From: Setaria digitata
Taxonomy: Eukaryota; Nematoda; Chromadorea; Rhabditida; Setariidae
NCBI GenBank assembly: GCA_003640385.1
Contig: RCAB01000027.1
Location: forward strand, 62,001-126,000
Direction: 5' to 3'
Length of the DNA stretch: 64,000 nucleotides
Both the position numbers and the translations under genes were made by a program. Shown here one piece after another: positions 12,414-26,600 of the stretch; the first letter of the stretch is position 1; each line of letters opens with the position of its first letter. The notes below the pieces were generated by a model that worked only from the letters and a program-made list of their open reading frames with translations, was not told the origin of the DNA and did not search any database.

Positions 12414-15400
12414 TTAGTACCTAAGATGCGGCTTATTTTTGATGATATATCGATCAAGTGCTTCCCAAAAACGAGCTAATATAGCACGATCTAGATGTCG
12501 TTTCGTTCGTGATAACTTTAAGACATTGACACTCCACTTAGACACATTATTGTCCATTTTTTGGTCGTCGTACATTAAATGAAAAGCTGCAACATTTGCA
12601 AATATATCTGTCGGGTTACCACCCCATCTCCAGCCTTTAAATTGCCATGCTGGCCCCTGAAATGATTTCAATTGACGTTTTTTTCTCTCATTGTAAAAGA
12701 TTACTCATGTTGGAAATTCTTCCGTCACCATAAATTTTTCTGAAAATTATGCGCATAAGAGCCCACCATCTTTCCTTGTCATCTATATGGTAGAGCTAAA
12801 TTTCAAGTTACTTAAACTTGGGATTGCAGGTAAATAGTGGAAAAGAAAGAAAATCGAAAACTATAGAAAATAAAAACATCATAGTTTGAATTCAATTAAC
12901 AAGAACAAACGCGACAACCAAGGAAAATACCTGAACAAAAACAGCAACAACTCGACTCCATTCATCGTCACCAAACTTCAAAGGATTTTCAACAACTCTA
13001 TATGGAACTGTGACACCGTCATGCTTTAACCTTTGTATCAAAACTTCATTTTCCCTTCGGCAGGTAGCCTTTCGTTCTTCAGTTGTAATAAAACGCATAT
13101 CCTGTGTTGCTGGTAATTTTAATTGCGCCTTACTGATTTGAAATATGAAGTATACATAGATGAATTACAGTAAAAACCGTGTTCGATAATATAGCAAAAT
13201 TTGAGGAAAATAATTACACAGTCAAATGCAAGAATAAGTCCAACATTCCACAATCAAATACAAAATTAAACCTGTAATATATCTCGAACATTGAACATAG
13301 TAATCAATGATGTGCCAGCCGCTGGAATGATTATAATTGGTGTTCGTGACTGCCGCTTCTGATGTCGTGGATTACCACTATCAGAGTTAGGTGTAAGGAG
13401 AGTCTTCGCTGGAGCTGAAGATTCCATTACCATTGGTTTTGCTCCCGAAGCAGACATTATTGATGTTCCTGAAAACTAGAATGAGTTTTCCTGAATCTCG
13501 CGCTAGTTCAAATTAAGTTTTGTTAGAAAATTAAGAACTACTTCTATTAACTCCAATATAAACCTTGGAAGGTAAGCCCGGTTTCAATTTTGAAGCCAGC
13601 AGTCTGGTCTTTGTTAAATTTTTCCTGGTCATAACGTGAATAACCAGCAGGCTGTGTTCTGGTCCGATCGTTTGCTGTTGCTCTCGGTGGAGGTACTGTC
13701 GATTTCTGACGTTGTGCAGCTTCTTCTCGAAGCTAAAAATTTGTGAAGCCCATTGCAAAATTTGGAAGAATTAACTAGATTTCAAAGAAAGTCCAGCAGC
13801 TAGCACAAACGCATATACTTTAAAACTATGCAAAATAGACAGGATTGAGGTGAACTCCTTAGATGCTGCTTCCATAACGCTTGTTCGATTTCTCCATACT
13901 CGCTCCTTGCCTTTCAACTCCCGATCCAGAGCATCCTCACTTACTTCGGGTACATCTAAATCCATTGGAGCACCGAACCTAAATTATTTTTCAGTTATAA
14001 GAAGGTCATTCTGTCAGTTTCATATCTGAGTGAATCATCACGATAACAACATACTGCAGAAGTAAATAAAAAATAAAGTAGGATCACATTTCTATACTTG
14101 GAACCTCAAACGACCTGAGAACAATTCATAAGATCCTTAGAGCAAAAATTTACCGGTCATCTACCGATTTGATTGTATTTCTTGCCATATTTTTCTTCCG
14201 CTTGTTTTTTAAAGCAGCAATTTTGTCGGCTGTGAGTTTATCACTGAGATCTCTTACCCCTTCCACATCCGCACTTTTGTTACCTTCCGTTACAGTACCT
14301 TTCAAGAGGTTCTGGATCCGCTGCCTGGAATTATTTGTTACCGAAAAGCAAAATAGCTATAAAAGCATGTGTTTAGTCGAATCGCTCATATTTATTTACA
14401 CTATACAAAAAGAGCTAAAGACTGCTAGAATTCATTTTTTTCCACAACACCAACCGATTTTCTTCACCATCATAACGAGCTTTCTTCACTTCTGGTTCAT
14501 TTTGATCAATAAGCCGAGAAACAGGAATTGGTGCTGGAATAGGCGCTAACAAGTCCACTGTCTGCGGTGGCTGCTCCCGTTCTCCTTTGAGATATGCCAA
14601 AAGCTCACGCCTGGATTAAAAAAGTTAAAATTTCAAAAAATTTAAAGGGTCCGATGAGATATACGGTGAACCTAAATGGCTTGGCAGATTTAACTAATTA
14701 TTCGGGATAAGATATAACTATTTATTAGTAATTTGAAAAATTTGTAATTCTTGAAACAAAAGCCCTAAAATTTGAGAGAACTGAAAAATTCTAAAAAATA
14801 TTTTAAAATGAGAAAATAATACCAGAAACAAAGATTAAAAAATTTGAAAATAAGAAAAATTTCTGAAATCACCGGATTTTACTTGTCGGAAAGAATAAAG
14901 AAATCTGGAAGACGAAGGAACAGTTCAGGAAATAACTCCGAAATACACTAAGAAGGAGCCAGAAACACTTGCAAATAATTGAACTCAAAGCAAAGCCTCC
15001 TTTTCCTCTCCTTTTCACAACTAACATCTGAAAGTAACGTGCTTTGGTCCATTTAGCAACTCGAAGTTTACACGAGAAACACACCTATCGGGCCTGGTGA
15101 CGCATTGTATTCCTTTACCAGAAGCATCCTTGACATAAGCAGTGTGTTGCATTTCCCGATTTTCCCATAGTAATAATAACGACTCCAACGTATAGTACTC
15201 GTTCTGTCTGCCATATACCATCAAATTAGTCTTTACATCACGTCGATAAGCTGCGTCACCGAATACATAATAACGTTGATTACCCTAAAATGAACTGAAC
15301 ATTACTACGACTAAACTTATAATTTTTAGTATGTCAGTATGAATTCTTGTTACTAAATCAGTCCATCATCACGTCCTGCATTTCGCCATAGACATCTTCC

Positions 15401-15648
15401 GATCTCTTAAAGTATATTCATTCCGAGCAATTTATATTGCATTAAAAGAATTAATGAATATCAATGTCCTGTTGACAACCAAAAAATCTCAACCACAATC
15501 AGAGATGAATAATCCCCATTTGTTTATCGTTTGTTATTAAGGGAAATTCTGGAAAAAAAAAAATTGGAAAAAAACAAACGTTTTTGATTTCTCGCATAGT
15601 ACGTCGGCCAATTGCATATTCATGTAGTAATTTTAAGGGATCAGCCAT
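12414..15648 (-). CDS. cdc-73: CDC73 / parafibromin homologue, PAF1 complex subunit
   Basis: Nuclear subunit of the PAF1 complex, which travels with RNA polymerase II and supports H2B ubiquitylation, histone methylation and 3'-end processing. Nine exons: 15580-15648, 15085-15284, 14455-14610, 14154-14324, 13819-13978, 13564-13732, 13272-13468, 12931-13101, 12414-12656. They sum to 1,536 bases, or 511 residues plus stop; the human protein is 531. The start is [12 protein letters not shown]. The N-terminal domain shows [11 protein letters not shown] and [15 protein letters not shown]. The middle has [20 protein letters not shown]. The C-terminal Ras-like domain has [34 protein letters not shown] and [19 protein letters not shown]. 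Exon 13564-13732 reads [20 protein letters not shown] in the true frame, although a longer open frame overlaps it. All junction phases agree and I see no break. Confidence 0.95.
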
Positions 15649-17633
15649 TGTTGATAGTGAGATATACCACCTGAAAGTTCTCTAAGTGACAAATACGCAA
15701 ACTCCTGTAAAAGAAATTACAAAACCCCTACCTCAATACACTAAAGAAAACGCGGTTTCACTGTGAGGCACTATGCAAACTCAATATACGTATGGTAAGC
15801 GTGGATCTGAGAATTATGGAAAAGATAGGGTAGGAAGGCGCAAAGCCAAGTTTGTAGGTTTTTTTTTCTGGAAGTAGAAGAGAGAGGAATGTTTTGGAAA
15901 TGATCACCGACCAATATGACTTCGAAGTTTGTAGCTGCTTTATTCACAGGATATCCATGTCAACGACCTTTTACGATTCCACTGAATCAATGTCATAGAC
16001 GCTAGCGTTGAATTAACTGAAAAAATGAGATCTGAACAAGAAAGTTTGGTTTACGTTTTTGAAATTTACTTCTACACAACCGAAAAACTTTTGCAAAAAT
16101 TGGACTCCCTACGTGACGCCTTTTCGGTTATTAAGGCACGTAACAATCAGAAACTTATGTTTGGCCTAATTTAGAGAACTTGGCACAGATTCAGTTGTTC
16201 GACCTCAGCAGTTTATGAAAACTTCTAATTTGAAATTAGTCGGACAGGATGAAAAACAACCACCATTAGTGAAATCTATTGTGTGAGTTAAAAATAAGTG
16301 AAAATGATCACTTCCACTGAGATGTTAGTGGAAAGGCAATGTGACATCGTAATAAATGAGGTCGTCGTAATATTTAGTGAATGCTGTAAGGAAATTGAAC
16401 CTGAACCATGCTGATAAGTTCGAAGACTTCCCAATTTCACGTGAAGGGGCTGTTCTATAAAAGGTCTATCAAAATTCCCATCACCATCACTCTCAATCAC
16501 CCACCCAGAAAGCACCTACTAAGCATACCTCTTCAAAAAGCTATCCTTGTTATCATTTCCAAACTTCAACTGCAATATTCAGTTAGCTAAGTGAATACGA
16601 TACGAATTGATGTCTTCATTCTCTTTGAGATTCAACAATGAAATTTTGCAAGATGAACGAACAGTTCCTGGTTTTTTGTGACTCTGACTACCAGTCCAAA
16701 TTTGCCTGCCAGAATTTAAGTCCATCTCCTACCGTAATATACAGAAATACTTTGACTCTACTTGACTTTTTCACAAATATTTTTGTCGTAAAACAGTTCG
16801 CTAAGCTAATCCTTCGTGACATCAAAATTCAACACTGCAGCACTCATTGGGTATGAGCAGTCAAAACATCTACGCTTTTAATCATATATTGCCATAACAT
16901 GACAAAAAAGCGGTACTTTTACATTTCACTGAGGTGTACATAAGATAAAATGCTTTTTAAAAATATAACAATAGATCATAAAAAGGTCGGAAGTAAAACT
17001 ATAAGTACTATCGATACAACCAGTAAAGGCTGTCAACTTATAGCATTTGTCCTAACAGATTCGGCAAATACTAAAAGGAATTTCGCATTTGACATGAAGG
17101 CACCAACCACTTCATGACACTTCTGGCAGACATTCATTTTATTCACTAGTGTTTAGAAGGGGATTAAGTAAAAATTAACCAATGAAATTAATCATATTTA
17201 ATTTGCTATCGATATTAGTAACAAATAAGGCCATAGCATATCATGTAAAAAAAAAAGGAATATCATTAATAATAAAAACAAGGAATGATCTGTTTTAAAA
17301 GCAATCAAAACAATAAGTGAAGTTCCATGCATCTTTATAACGATTTGGAAATGAGTTTGGTCGACAGTAACAAAGTACGAGAAAAAAGTCTCAAGTTCCA
17401 AACAAGCCCAGATGTCTGTCATAAATAAATTAGCGGGGAAAGAGACAAGCTTAACTTGAATATGAAACGGGGAACTTCAAACAGTTACACAAATACGACA
17501 TAAAGTTGGGAGAGACAATAGCAGTCTTAATAATGATAACCAGATAACCCTTATTACTTTCAAAGCATCTGTTTATAATGTATCACATAAAACAATGATC
17601 GATTATATACTCCAAGCATTTGTGTCAATTTCT
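15649..17633. other. Intergenic region between sma-1 and cdc-73
   Basis: About 2 kb separates the sma-1 stop from the cdc-73 start, both on the minus strand. Only short open frames without protein-family resemblance occur. I see no tRNA-like fold, tandem repeat or mobile element. The minus-strand AATAAAATG near 17130-17140 is a possible sma-1 poly(A) signal about 500 bases after the stop; this is a motif match only. Confidence 0.55.
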
Positions 17634-20600
17634 TCATTTGTTGCTACTTTCCTTATGCCGTGAACTACGCTTGAAGAACGAAAATGCTTTACGCTCTGAA
17701 GATAAATTAATTAGCAATGAAAAGGTTTCGATGGAATGAAAGTCTAAAAGGGTTTCAGTTCTATCATTTTTTATATACAGAAAAGGGGATTTTTTATACA
17801 CAGAGAATGGATAGTACATAAGGAAAATCACTTGTTACGTATAGAATAGGCTAACCGCTGCAGCACAAAAACTAGGGTTTAAAATAATTAATTGGAAAAA
17901 GTGTTTATGACGATCGATTAGTCAACATATCAAACTTTAGAAATATATGCTTAATAAAATCGTAAGAAAACCCACTTTTAACAGAATCAGTGTCATCAGC
18001 CGCGGGAAGAGGGATAATAGGCGCAGCTGTTCCTGCTGATGAAAAATCAGAATGTTTTTCTACCCAAGCAACAAAATCGTTATCAGCACCTTTGATATTA
18101 CTGATGTTACGACGCAACGTTGATGATGCCATGGAATCCGAATCCAATTCTGACACCCACTTGCCGTTCATTTCTTTATCACGATTCAAATACTGTAATT
18201 CAGGACCATCCTGAGAAAAAAAGGATCATAGCAAGGCCATAATTTCAGCTAAAAGACAATAAAAGACAGCAAAGGAAGGAATTATGCAAGGAAATTATAA
18301 GCCACAGAGTTTATGTGGTCCTACTTTTCAAACAGAAAGGTTTCCCCAACTAATTTTCTAATTGTAAGAGTTCTACTCTTATTGAAATTATTTCGACAAT
18401 ATCAATTTGAATTTCATCTTCATCTTTTATATTTCTTCATTAACGCAAAACACCGTTGTCTTCTGAAATAAAATTAAGCATACGAATCTCCTGCTACAAC
18501 AGAATTTGAACATCTAACACCAAAAAGTGCTAAAAGTATTACTCTTGTTAGCGTATTAGATCTCATCGCTGAAGAAAAATTCATTCAGAGAAAGTTTTAA
18601 ACAATAAGACATGACTTTTTGAATCATTTATATCTAACTTTTTATTAGAACATTCTGAAATTCAGGAAATCAATACTAACAAGGTTTCCGAACCCGTTCT
18701 CACGCTGTGTAGATATTCCTGCAGTGCTCGAATCATATGGTTGATTTTGAAGCTCAGGTGTCATTTCTCTTTTGTCACCTGAAAATTAATAACAAAGTTG
18801 ATAATAGTAACATAATTTCGGTACCTACCTACATAAAAGAAAAAGAAACCATTGCTAGTACTTCATTTACTTCATTCTTGGACTGTTACATGCAATTAAA
18901 GAGAAGTGACAAATTTAATGATCACAAAAGACATCATCTGCAAACGCCGAAAATTTTGTTTTTCAAACATATGTATAAAACTTACAATGACTGCCTGTTG
19001 TGATATCGAGTTTTTCATATAAATTGGATTCGTAGGCTAAGGCCGAGTAAGGGTTTACTTCTATCGATGAAACTAATTCCGTTGTGTGTCGTCGTACGAT
19101 TTCTCCAGGTCGAGGAGGAGGTGAATACATAGGAGGACTTTCACTCTAAAATTAATTAAACAGTTTTTCCTGAAATAATCACATCACTTCCCACCTATGG
19201 AAAAGTAGATAAAACTTATTGTCTTTAAACCACTTTTCTGTTACCCTCTTTCCTCTTCACTTTTCCCCTTACAGTGTTTCACAATAAACCTTATCAAAGC
19301 TTCGAAGTTGTTGGGCAGGTGTCAAATTTGCATGAAATCTTATCTTCAACACCCATTCCAGCATCTTATCATCATCACTACAAGCAAAGAGATACTCCGA
19401 TCCATCCTGTATCTTCAGCCTGAAATACAGTTTTCCTCCGCGAAAATTTTAATAGTATACCTTAATTACTCCTACGAAAAATTAGCTGCAACTGATAAAA
19501 ACCCATTCATTCGCTATATTCACAGGCCAGATGTTTTCATTTCAAGATAAAAAATCTTCAGGTCAGTGTTTAATCAGATCAGTTCTTAAACCTTGAACTC
19601 TTCATCAGTTAATTAGACATGAAACAGCCAAAATAAAGATTAACCTGAAGGTATTCTTTTTCTTCATGTACTCAGGACAAGCATCACATTCTGCGTTTAA
19701 GATATTAACTGGTGCAGAAGCAGCCGAATTTTCCAAAAACGAATCCTCATCTTTGAAAAAACAAAGCAACTGTCCACAAAGAATTGTATAATATCTTTTC
19801 CATGTGCGTATAGTTGCTTTTTTTCCACCGCTCTGAAGAAAAAAAAAATTACAAGAATGCCTACGAAACCTAAAGGAGAAATGAACTGTTTTACAAACAT
19901 CAACTCACAGTTCAAATGCAGGATATTAAATGCGGTTACCAGGCCAATCTAATGAAATATTCATTTTCCTGAGCACAAAATCAAATATAGTGGGCTGAGA
20001 TATTTAACAGCAGAGTATGCTGTAAAGGAATATTATATTGTTCATTACAGTTGGCAATTCGATAAGGGAGACCTTTCAGAAAAATAATAAAGTTTCGAAT
20101 TCAAAACTTCGTACCTGTAAATCTTGTTTCCGATCAAGGTTTCCGTGCATATCAATAGGTTCGAAGTCTTCCCATGTCCTGACCTTTTTCAATGAATTCG
20201 ACCGTCTTGTAGTAAATTTTGGAGTTCTTCGAGCTGAACCTATCCTCTGGATCACGGGAGTTTCATCGACTGATAATATGGACCCTGATGTTTTTTGCAC
20301 CCTTTCAGCTTCCACTGACGAACCATCCGAAATGCTTAAAGTCGTCTGCCTTGAAGCAGTAACTGCCGTTTCCTAAAACGAGAAGGAAACTTGCTGAGCT
20401 ATAGTGTCAACAAAGTGATACTTCGGTATTATCAACTCTAACTCATCGTAATAACATAGAGTTTCTTCTAGACTTCAGCACTGCATTACAAGCTATGAAT
20501 ATGCTGAAAAGAAATCCAAAAAAGCTAACTCCTCATAACATACTTTTGATTCGAAAGAAGAAGTCCGAATACGTGGTACAGGTTCAGTTCCACGCCGAGG

Positions 20601-23600
20601 ATGCGGTAAAGTATGCGATGCATACATTTCTTCAGTGTATGACGGACTTGGCTTCATCAGTGAAACTTCCTGTGTCATGCGTCTTTCGCGTTCCTTTCTG
20701 CGATCTTGTAATTTATTTTGTTTCTCAAATGTTTTAATGCTATCTCTTCTCGATTCACTTTTTCCTTTCTCCGTTCGAATTCTAAAAAAAAAAAAAAAAA
20801 TTGCTCACTAAGGAATCAGGAAGGTACCAAAGCATGATCGATAACGTCCATAATTTAAATTTTTTAAAAATGGATGTATCACTCTTCTTTAAATTAAAAC
20901 CTTCTTAAAATAGCATTTCCTTAAAAATTTTTCTTTGAATTATATGATCAGGATTATAAGTGAATAGAGACTAATAAACCTTTCAGTCTCCTTCTTCCGC
21001 TGTTTCGAATAAGCCTTTTCCAAAAGAGTTAACCTCTTCAAGGAGTCAAACTTCTCCCCTTGCGCTTCTAAGGTAATTAGAAAATCGTCAAAATTCCTGG
21101 AAAATAAATCCATTCTTCTTTGAGAAATCTAGTATACAAAGATGTCATCCTGAACGAGTCGTACTTTTAGAAAAAGAAATTTTCAACTTGAGATGAAGGA
21201 AAAAAAATATATATATAAACCTTATTTTATTATCTGCGTCATCGACATCTTCAACTTTTCTCCAATCTTCTTTCAACATATCTTCTTTCTCTGTTAACCA
21301 AGAGTCTGTAACATGTGCATCTCGTTTCCATCGCTGCAGGTCCAAATTCTCTTCATATAGAACCAATCGTTCTTTCCAGATATCTTTTAACAAATCTATA
21401 GCTGATTCGAGCTGTTTAATCTAAACAGACGTAGTGTTCTTTGAGTGTACCAGAGAAACAAGAAATTAGAGATGTTTTTCTCTCCTATTCCTCAAACATG
21501 AAGACCATTTCTCAGTGATTAACGATTTCTGAAGTTTATAGCTCGAGTATGGAACTCCAAATTACCATAATTTCTTGGAAATTAATTTTTAAGAAAATAC
21601 CAACATATACTCATTAATAAAAATTCCAAATGATTGAGAAAGGAACCAAACCTTGTCAGCTATCTCGGAAGAGAGAACATGCTGTGCAGTAATCATGTTA
21701 TTACCCTTACGAATAAACTCATTAACAGCGGGCTGTCGTCCACTGATTTCAGTTTGATATTCTGTATGCCTCAGCATCAATGTCTCACATCCCTCCACAT
21801 CATTCGGAAGTGTTTCACTGCAATATAATACCTAGTACAAACTCATTCAGAAACTTTCAGCCTAAGCTTCATATTTTACAAATAAATGGTTTTTGTTCCA
21901 CTTTACGTTCTCGCACCCATGGTGATCCCGAAGCAAATTATCCTTATTATCACTTGCATCATAGAAAAAAAATATATATAAACCTTGTTATAGCATGTTG
22001 TAAACGACTGATCCATGAGATCAAATCGCGATGTTCTTGGAAATATGATTGCAAATTCTGCATTTGCTGCAGTTTCTCGTAATATTTATTAGCTGTACTA
22101 ACTACATCCTTCAGTTGCTCTTCCATCCCCATTTTACGCACTACTAAATGTTCTTGTGTGTCTGGATAAAGTGAAATTAAACGTTCTGCTTCTTTACTCA
22201 AATCGTTGACCTGAAAAAAAAATTTAATTACAGCAACTGAAGTCAATTAAAAATTTACTTTATTATCCTTTTAAATTTAAATGTTCACCACAAACCTGCT
22301 TTTCGACTGCTGTAACACCACGCATAAATTCATCATACTTATTCAGCAACTGTTTCAAGGCAGGAAGATCAGCACGAGAAATATCTTCACCTTCAAGTGC
22401 TACCTGGTGTGCTTCCTTTTCTTCTAACCAACCAAGGGTTTCATCAGCATCTTGATCAAATTTATGGACCTGAAACCATAACAATATGATAGAGCAAATG
22501 GAGAACAGGCAGGTGAAAGAGAAATGAATACAAGCAGATGAATATGAGACCTAAAATAAAACTCGGAAAAAGATTGACTGCCTTTCTGTTGTAATAATAA
22601 TCGTCATGCTCTATCACATATAAAAGTGATATTTTGTGCGTAAAATCTTAAGTCGCTTATCAGAAAGATTCAAAACACTAAAAAGTAAAATCTATAGTCG
22701 TTTCAAACCATTCGTTGTTCCTTTTACCCCATTAATCATTTGTATGCATTTTTTATGGATGATGTACCTCACAACTGTTAATGTTAATTGGGTTATAATA
22801 AGACTCTCTAATAACATTAAAATATAGACCTGGACGGCCCCCTGCAAAGCTTGTTGCCTTTCATTGGCTGCTTCGTTAACTCGAGACCAAAGATGGTGTA
22901 AATCAGTTCCCTTTGCTTTGATTGATACACCAAATGGATGGCCACTACGAAGCAATTCTTCCTGAAGCAACAAATAAAAAACATTTTGACAACCCACAAG
23001 CAGAGCTCGAAACTTTCAAAATTTGTCGAAGAATTTGGTGTTACCTGAGCTCTTTTTACTCCAGCAATTCTTTCTCCAGCTGATGCTAATTCGCGTACAA
23101 CTTGATCAAAATCGGCTACTAGTTTCTGGCATTCAGCCAAATCACGGCCTGAAACTGACTTAAATTATTCCTTTCGTTTAAACTGAAACCAGTAATGCAG
23201 TACCACCATCCCTAAAAATGCTGGATATTTCTTCAATTTTTTATGCAGTGGATCCTCAGACACCTTCACAACCAGTGATTGGAACCGGTATGATGAGAGG
23301 CTATGACATCCCGTAACACAACAACATGGTATTAATATGCTAAATCAACTTCAAAAAGTTAAAGATTATGTACTAGAAGAAAAACTTCAAATACAAATTC
23401 AGTTTCCAGTTTCAATGTTTGATTTATATATACCATAATTTTCTTGCTTCGTAATCTCCAATTTCTCCGAAAGCCATCGATCAAGGCCATCAACTTGGCG
23501 AACGAATGAGTGGTATCTTGCTGAATCTACTAGTTGCACTTTACGTTTTGAGATATCATCTCTCAGCTGCTTATACAGTTCTTCTAATTTGATTTGTTTT

Positions 23601-26600
23601 GAAGAAAGCTTAAAAAAGATTAAGATGAAGATAAAATAAAAAAGAAAGCAAGTCTCGATTTGAACAAGGTAAGTCTCAGTCTAAGTGCAAAAGCCTAATT
23701 CTATTGGTGGATAGTGAAGAACTTATTTGCAACCCAATTGATTCGGTTTTTATATCAAACAATCTATTTTGGTAAAAATTTGTAAACAGACTATAGAAAT
23801 GTACTGAGGATCTAACATAAGAAAAAAACAAACAATACAACACATCAAAACTAACATTTGTAGAATCGAAATGTTTTGCAGTAAGCATCAATTCCGTTTC
23901 CTTTCGTAGTCTTTCTACTTCATCAGAGAATTTATTTATATCACTTTCTAGCGCCTTCAGTCGTCGCAAATGTCCCTCCGCAGCTGCTTGATCTTTGCCC
24001 ATGTCATTATTAGCTACCAGTGGCATACGTTCACGCATCCACTGCTCAGCCTCATTAGCTTCTGCATAATACTGAAAAAAAAAAAAAAAAAATGTAACCC
24101 CATGAGAATAAGGAAACAATTCAGACAGCTTCCAACAGATCCCATAAAAATTTTGAAATCAAAGGTTTATCTTTAAAATTACCGCTCATTTTTTTTTTGC
24201 GCTTAATCCACAAAACCTTAAATACATTTCTTAGAACTAATAAATTACTTGTTGACTTCGCAAAGAATCCTTCAGCCTTTGCGACCTTTCGCTTATGAAT
24301 TGTTTCACGGATAATACCAATGTCGACAACTCGTCTAGAATTTTCTGTATTCCGTTCGATGCAAAATGTCCGTTCTTTATCATCTTGCGACCTTTTTCTT
24401 CAACTTTTGCTATTGCTTCCTAAACCGAATGAATGACAAACCAGCCAAAACAAATTCAAAATATGCATAGAAACAAAGAAAACTCGGAGAATGAACTCTT
24501 TCGCCCTTTCGTTCGGAAAAATTACAGAATTTATAAATTTGAATAGGATTAATTCCATGCCGTGATCAAATTTGGAATACTTCTAGGTTTTTCAGTCCTA
24601 AAGTTTGACTCGCAAATGGATGAAATGTTTTCGCATCAACTGCAAAATCTAAAACCAACTTGATGACTGTTAACATCAGCTTCGAGATGTGCATGCTTCT
24701 TGGTCAGCAACTGCACGGCATGCAGCGTATCTCCATAATCTGTATTTACTGTTTGTCGTTTTCGATCACTTAACCACTCAATCTGCTCTTCCGCTTCTGA
24801 TATCCAGCCATAAAACGCTAAGGCATCATTCAAGTTTTCACGGCGAATTATACAAGGTTTCTTCAGCTTATTATACCGCTCCCCGAGGGCAGTTGCCATT
24901 TCCAACGATTCATTAGCTGTTGCGTAACCCTGGAATTATCAAAAGCTTCTATGCTGAGAATGGAAAAAAAGAGGCGTCATAAAAATCTTGTTCAGAATTT
25001 AAATGCAGCAAAAAAAGATATATATTAACTTGCACTGCAGTGAATTAAACGAATTCTGTTCCATTAAGCTACGAATAGTCTAATAAATGGGTCACCTATT
25101 AATGTCAAAGCAAAAAAAAAATGCCAAATTTATTGAAATGTAACAATTATTATTCCATAATAAAATGGTAAATTTTATATAATAAAAATGAAGAAAGCTG
25201 TAAAACTATTCATTCATCTACCTGCTTCTGGAAATCATGCGCTTTGGAAACAATTTCATAGACTGCATCTTTCCTGGATATGATTTCAGCTTCCAAATCA
25301 TCTTGTTTTTTGATAAGTGCTTCCACAGAAATATAATCTTTCCCATGATCTTCGCTCGACAAATCATTTTCCACTCTCTCGAGCCATTTTTCCAGATCTT
25401 CAATTCGTCGATTTAACTGATATGCTTCGTTAGCTTCCCACAACCGACGTCTTTTCATTACGGATTTGCTGAAGAGGAAATGGTTATTGATGGTTATTTC
25501 TACGCTTCACTGGCATTTAAATTTTTTTTTTAGAAAAGAAGTATAAATTGCAATATATACACTAGCTTATATATTATCTGTTTAATTGAAAAGACAAGAA
25601 TTATTCACACGTTAAAAATTCTGATTATTCACAAACTTACACCATAAATGAGTATTACCTTCTCAGTTCATCCCAACCACGTTTAACTTCAGCAATTTGC
25701 AGAGTGATTCGATCGGCTGCATAATGCTTGTTAGCAATAAGTTTGTTGCCAGCTTCAATCGTTGCATTAACGCGACCTTCATTAGCTTCCAACTCAGCAT
25801 CAAATGTCAAATGCTTTTGAAGTTTAGCTCTATAAAAAAATTAACTTTTTTGACGGCAACACTTCCCCAGACTAAATTATATACATAATATTGATATATG
25901 CGGCAAACTTAGTAATAAATCAGGGTTCACCAGATTGAATTTTTTCCTATTGATTGCGAGACTACTGAGCCCTCATTTCCATTATTTTATTATTTAACTA
26001 TGAAAGACTCATCCATTTGTTTCAATGCATTGCATTCAATGCCAATGCCTAATCAAGCCGTCAACGAGCCTTAGATTCGTTTGGTCCAAAAAACTTTCAT
26101 CGTATGCGAGCTGAATGTTTGCATTGATCCATGTCATCAATTCACCACAACTGTCGATGAACTCATGCAATTTGCGTGATTCATTCAGCAATTCATGACG
26201 TCTTTTGCATGAATCCATAAGTGCTGTATGACGAGAGAGGACTGTATCTCTGCTAAAAATCCCAAATCATTTTTTACGCAAATCAAATAATGTAGGAGAA
26301 CAAGAAGTTTCACAGAGACTAACTTGCTGAAAATTTTGCCCCTCAATTACATTGAAAATTGAACTGCGAATTTCAAAATAATTTTTCCAGTTGTACTACC
26401 GCACCCACCAAACATATGAACATACATTTTCTCAATTTCATCACAATAATCGCTATCACACATTGCCAAGGAATCTGCATCTTTTCTTAAAGCGTCAATT
26501 TTATCACTCTGGGCAATAAGCGTCTTTTCGAAATCACTATGTTTCTTGAGTAATACATCAACAGCAATAACACTTTCGCCCATGTCTGCCTAAAATCGAT

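Noticed and set aside
13531..13758. A long open frame of about 75 codons over a cdc-73 exon, starting [13 protein letters not shown]
   Set aside because: The same exon in another frame gives [20 protein letters not shown], which matches the CDC73 family and fits the phases of both neighbours. The longer frame is a shadow.
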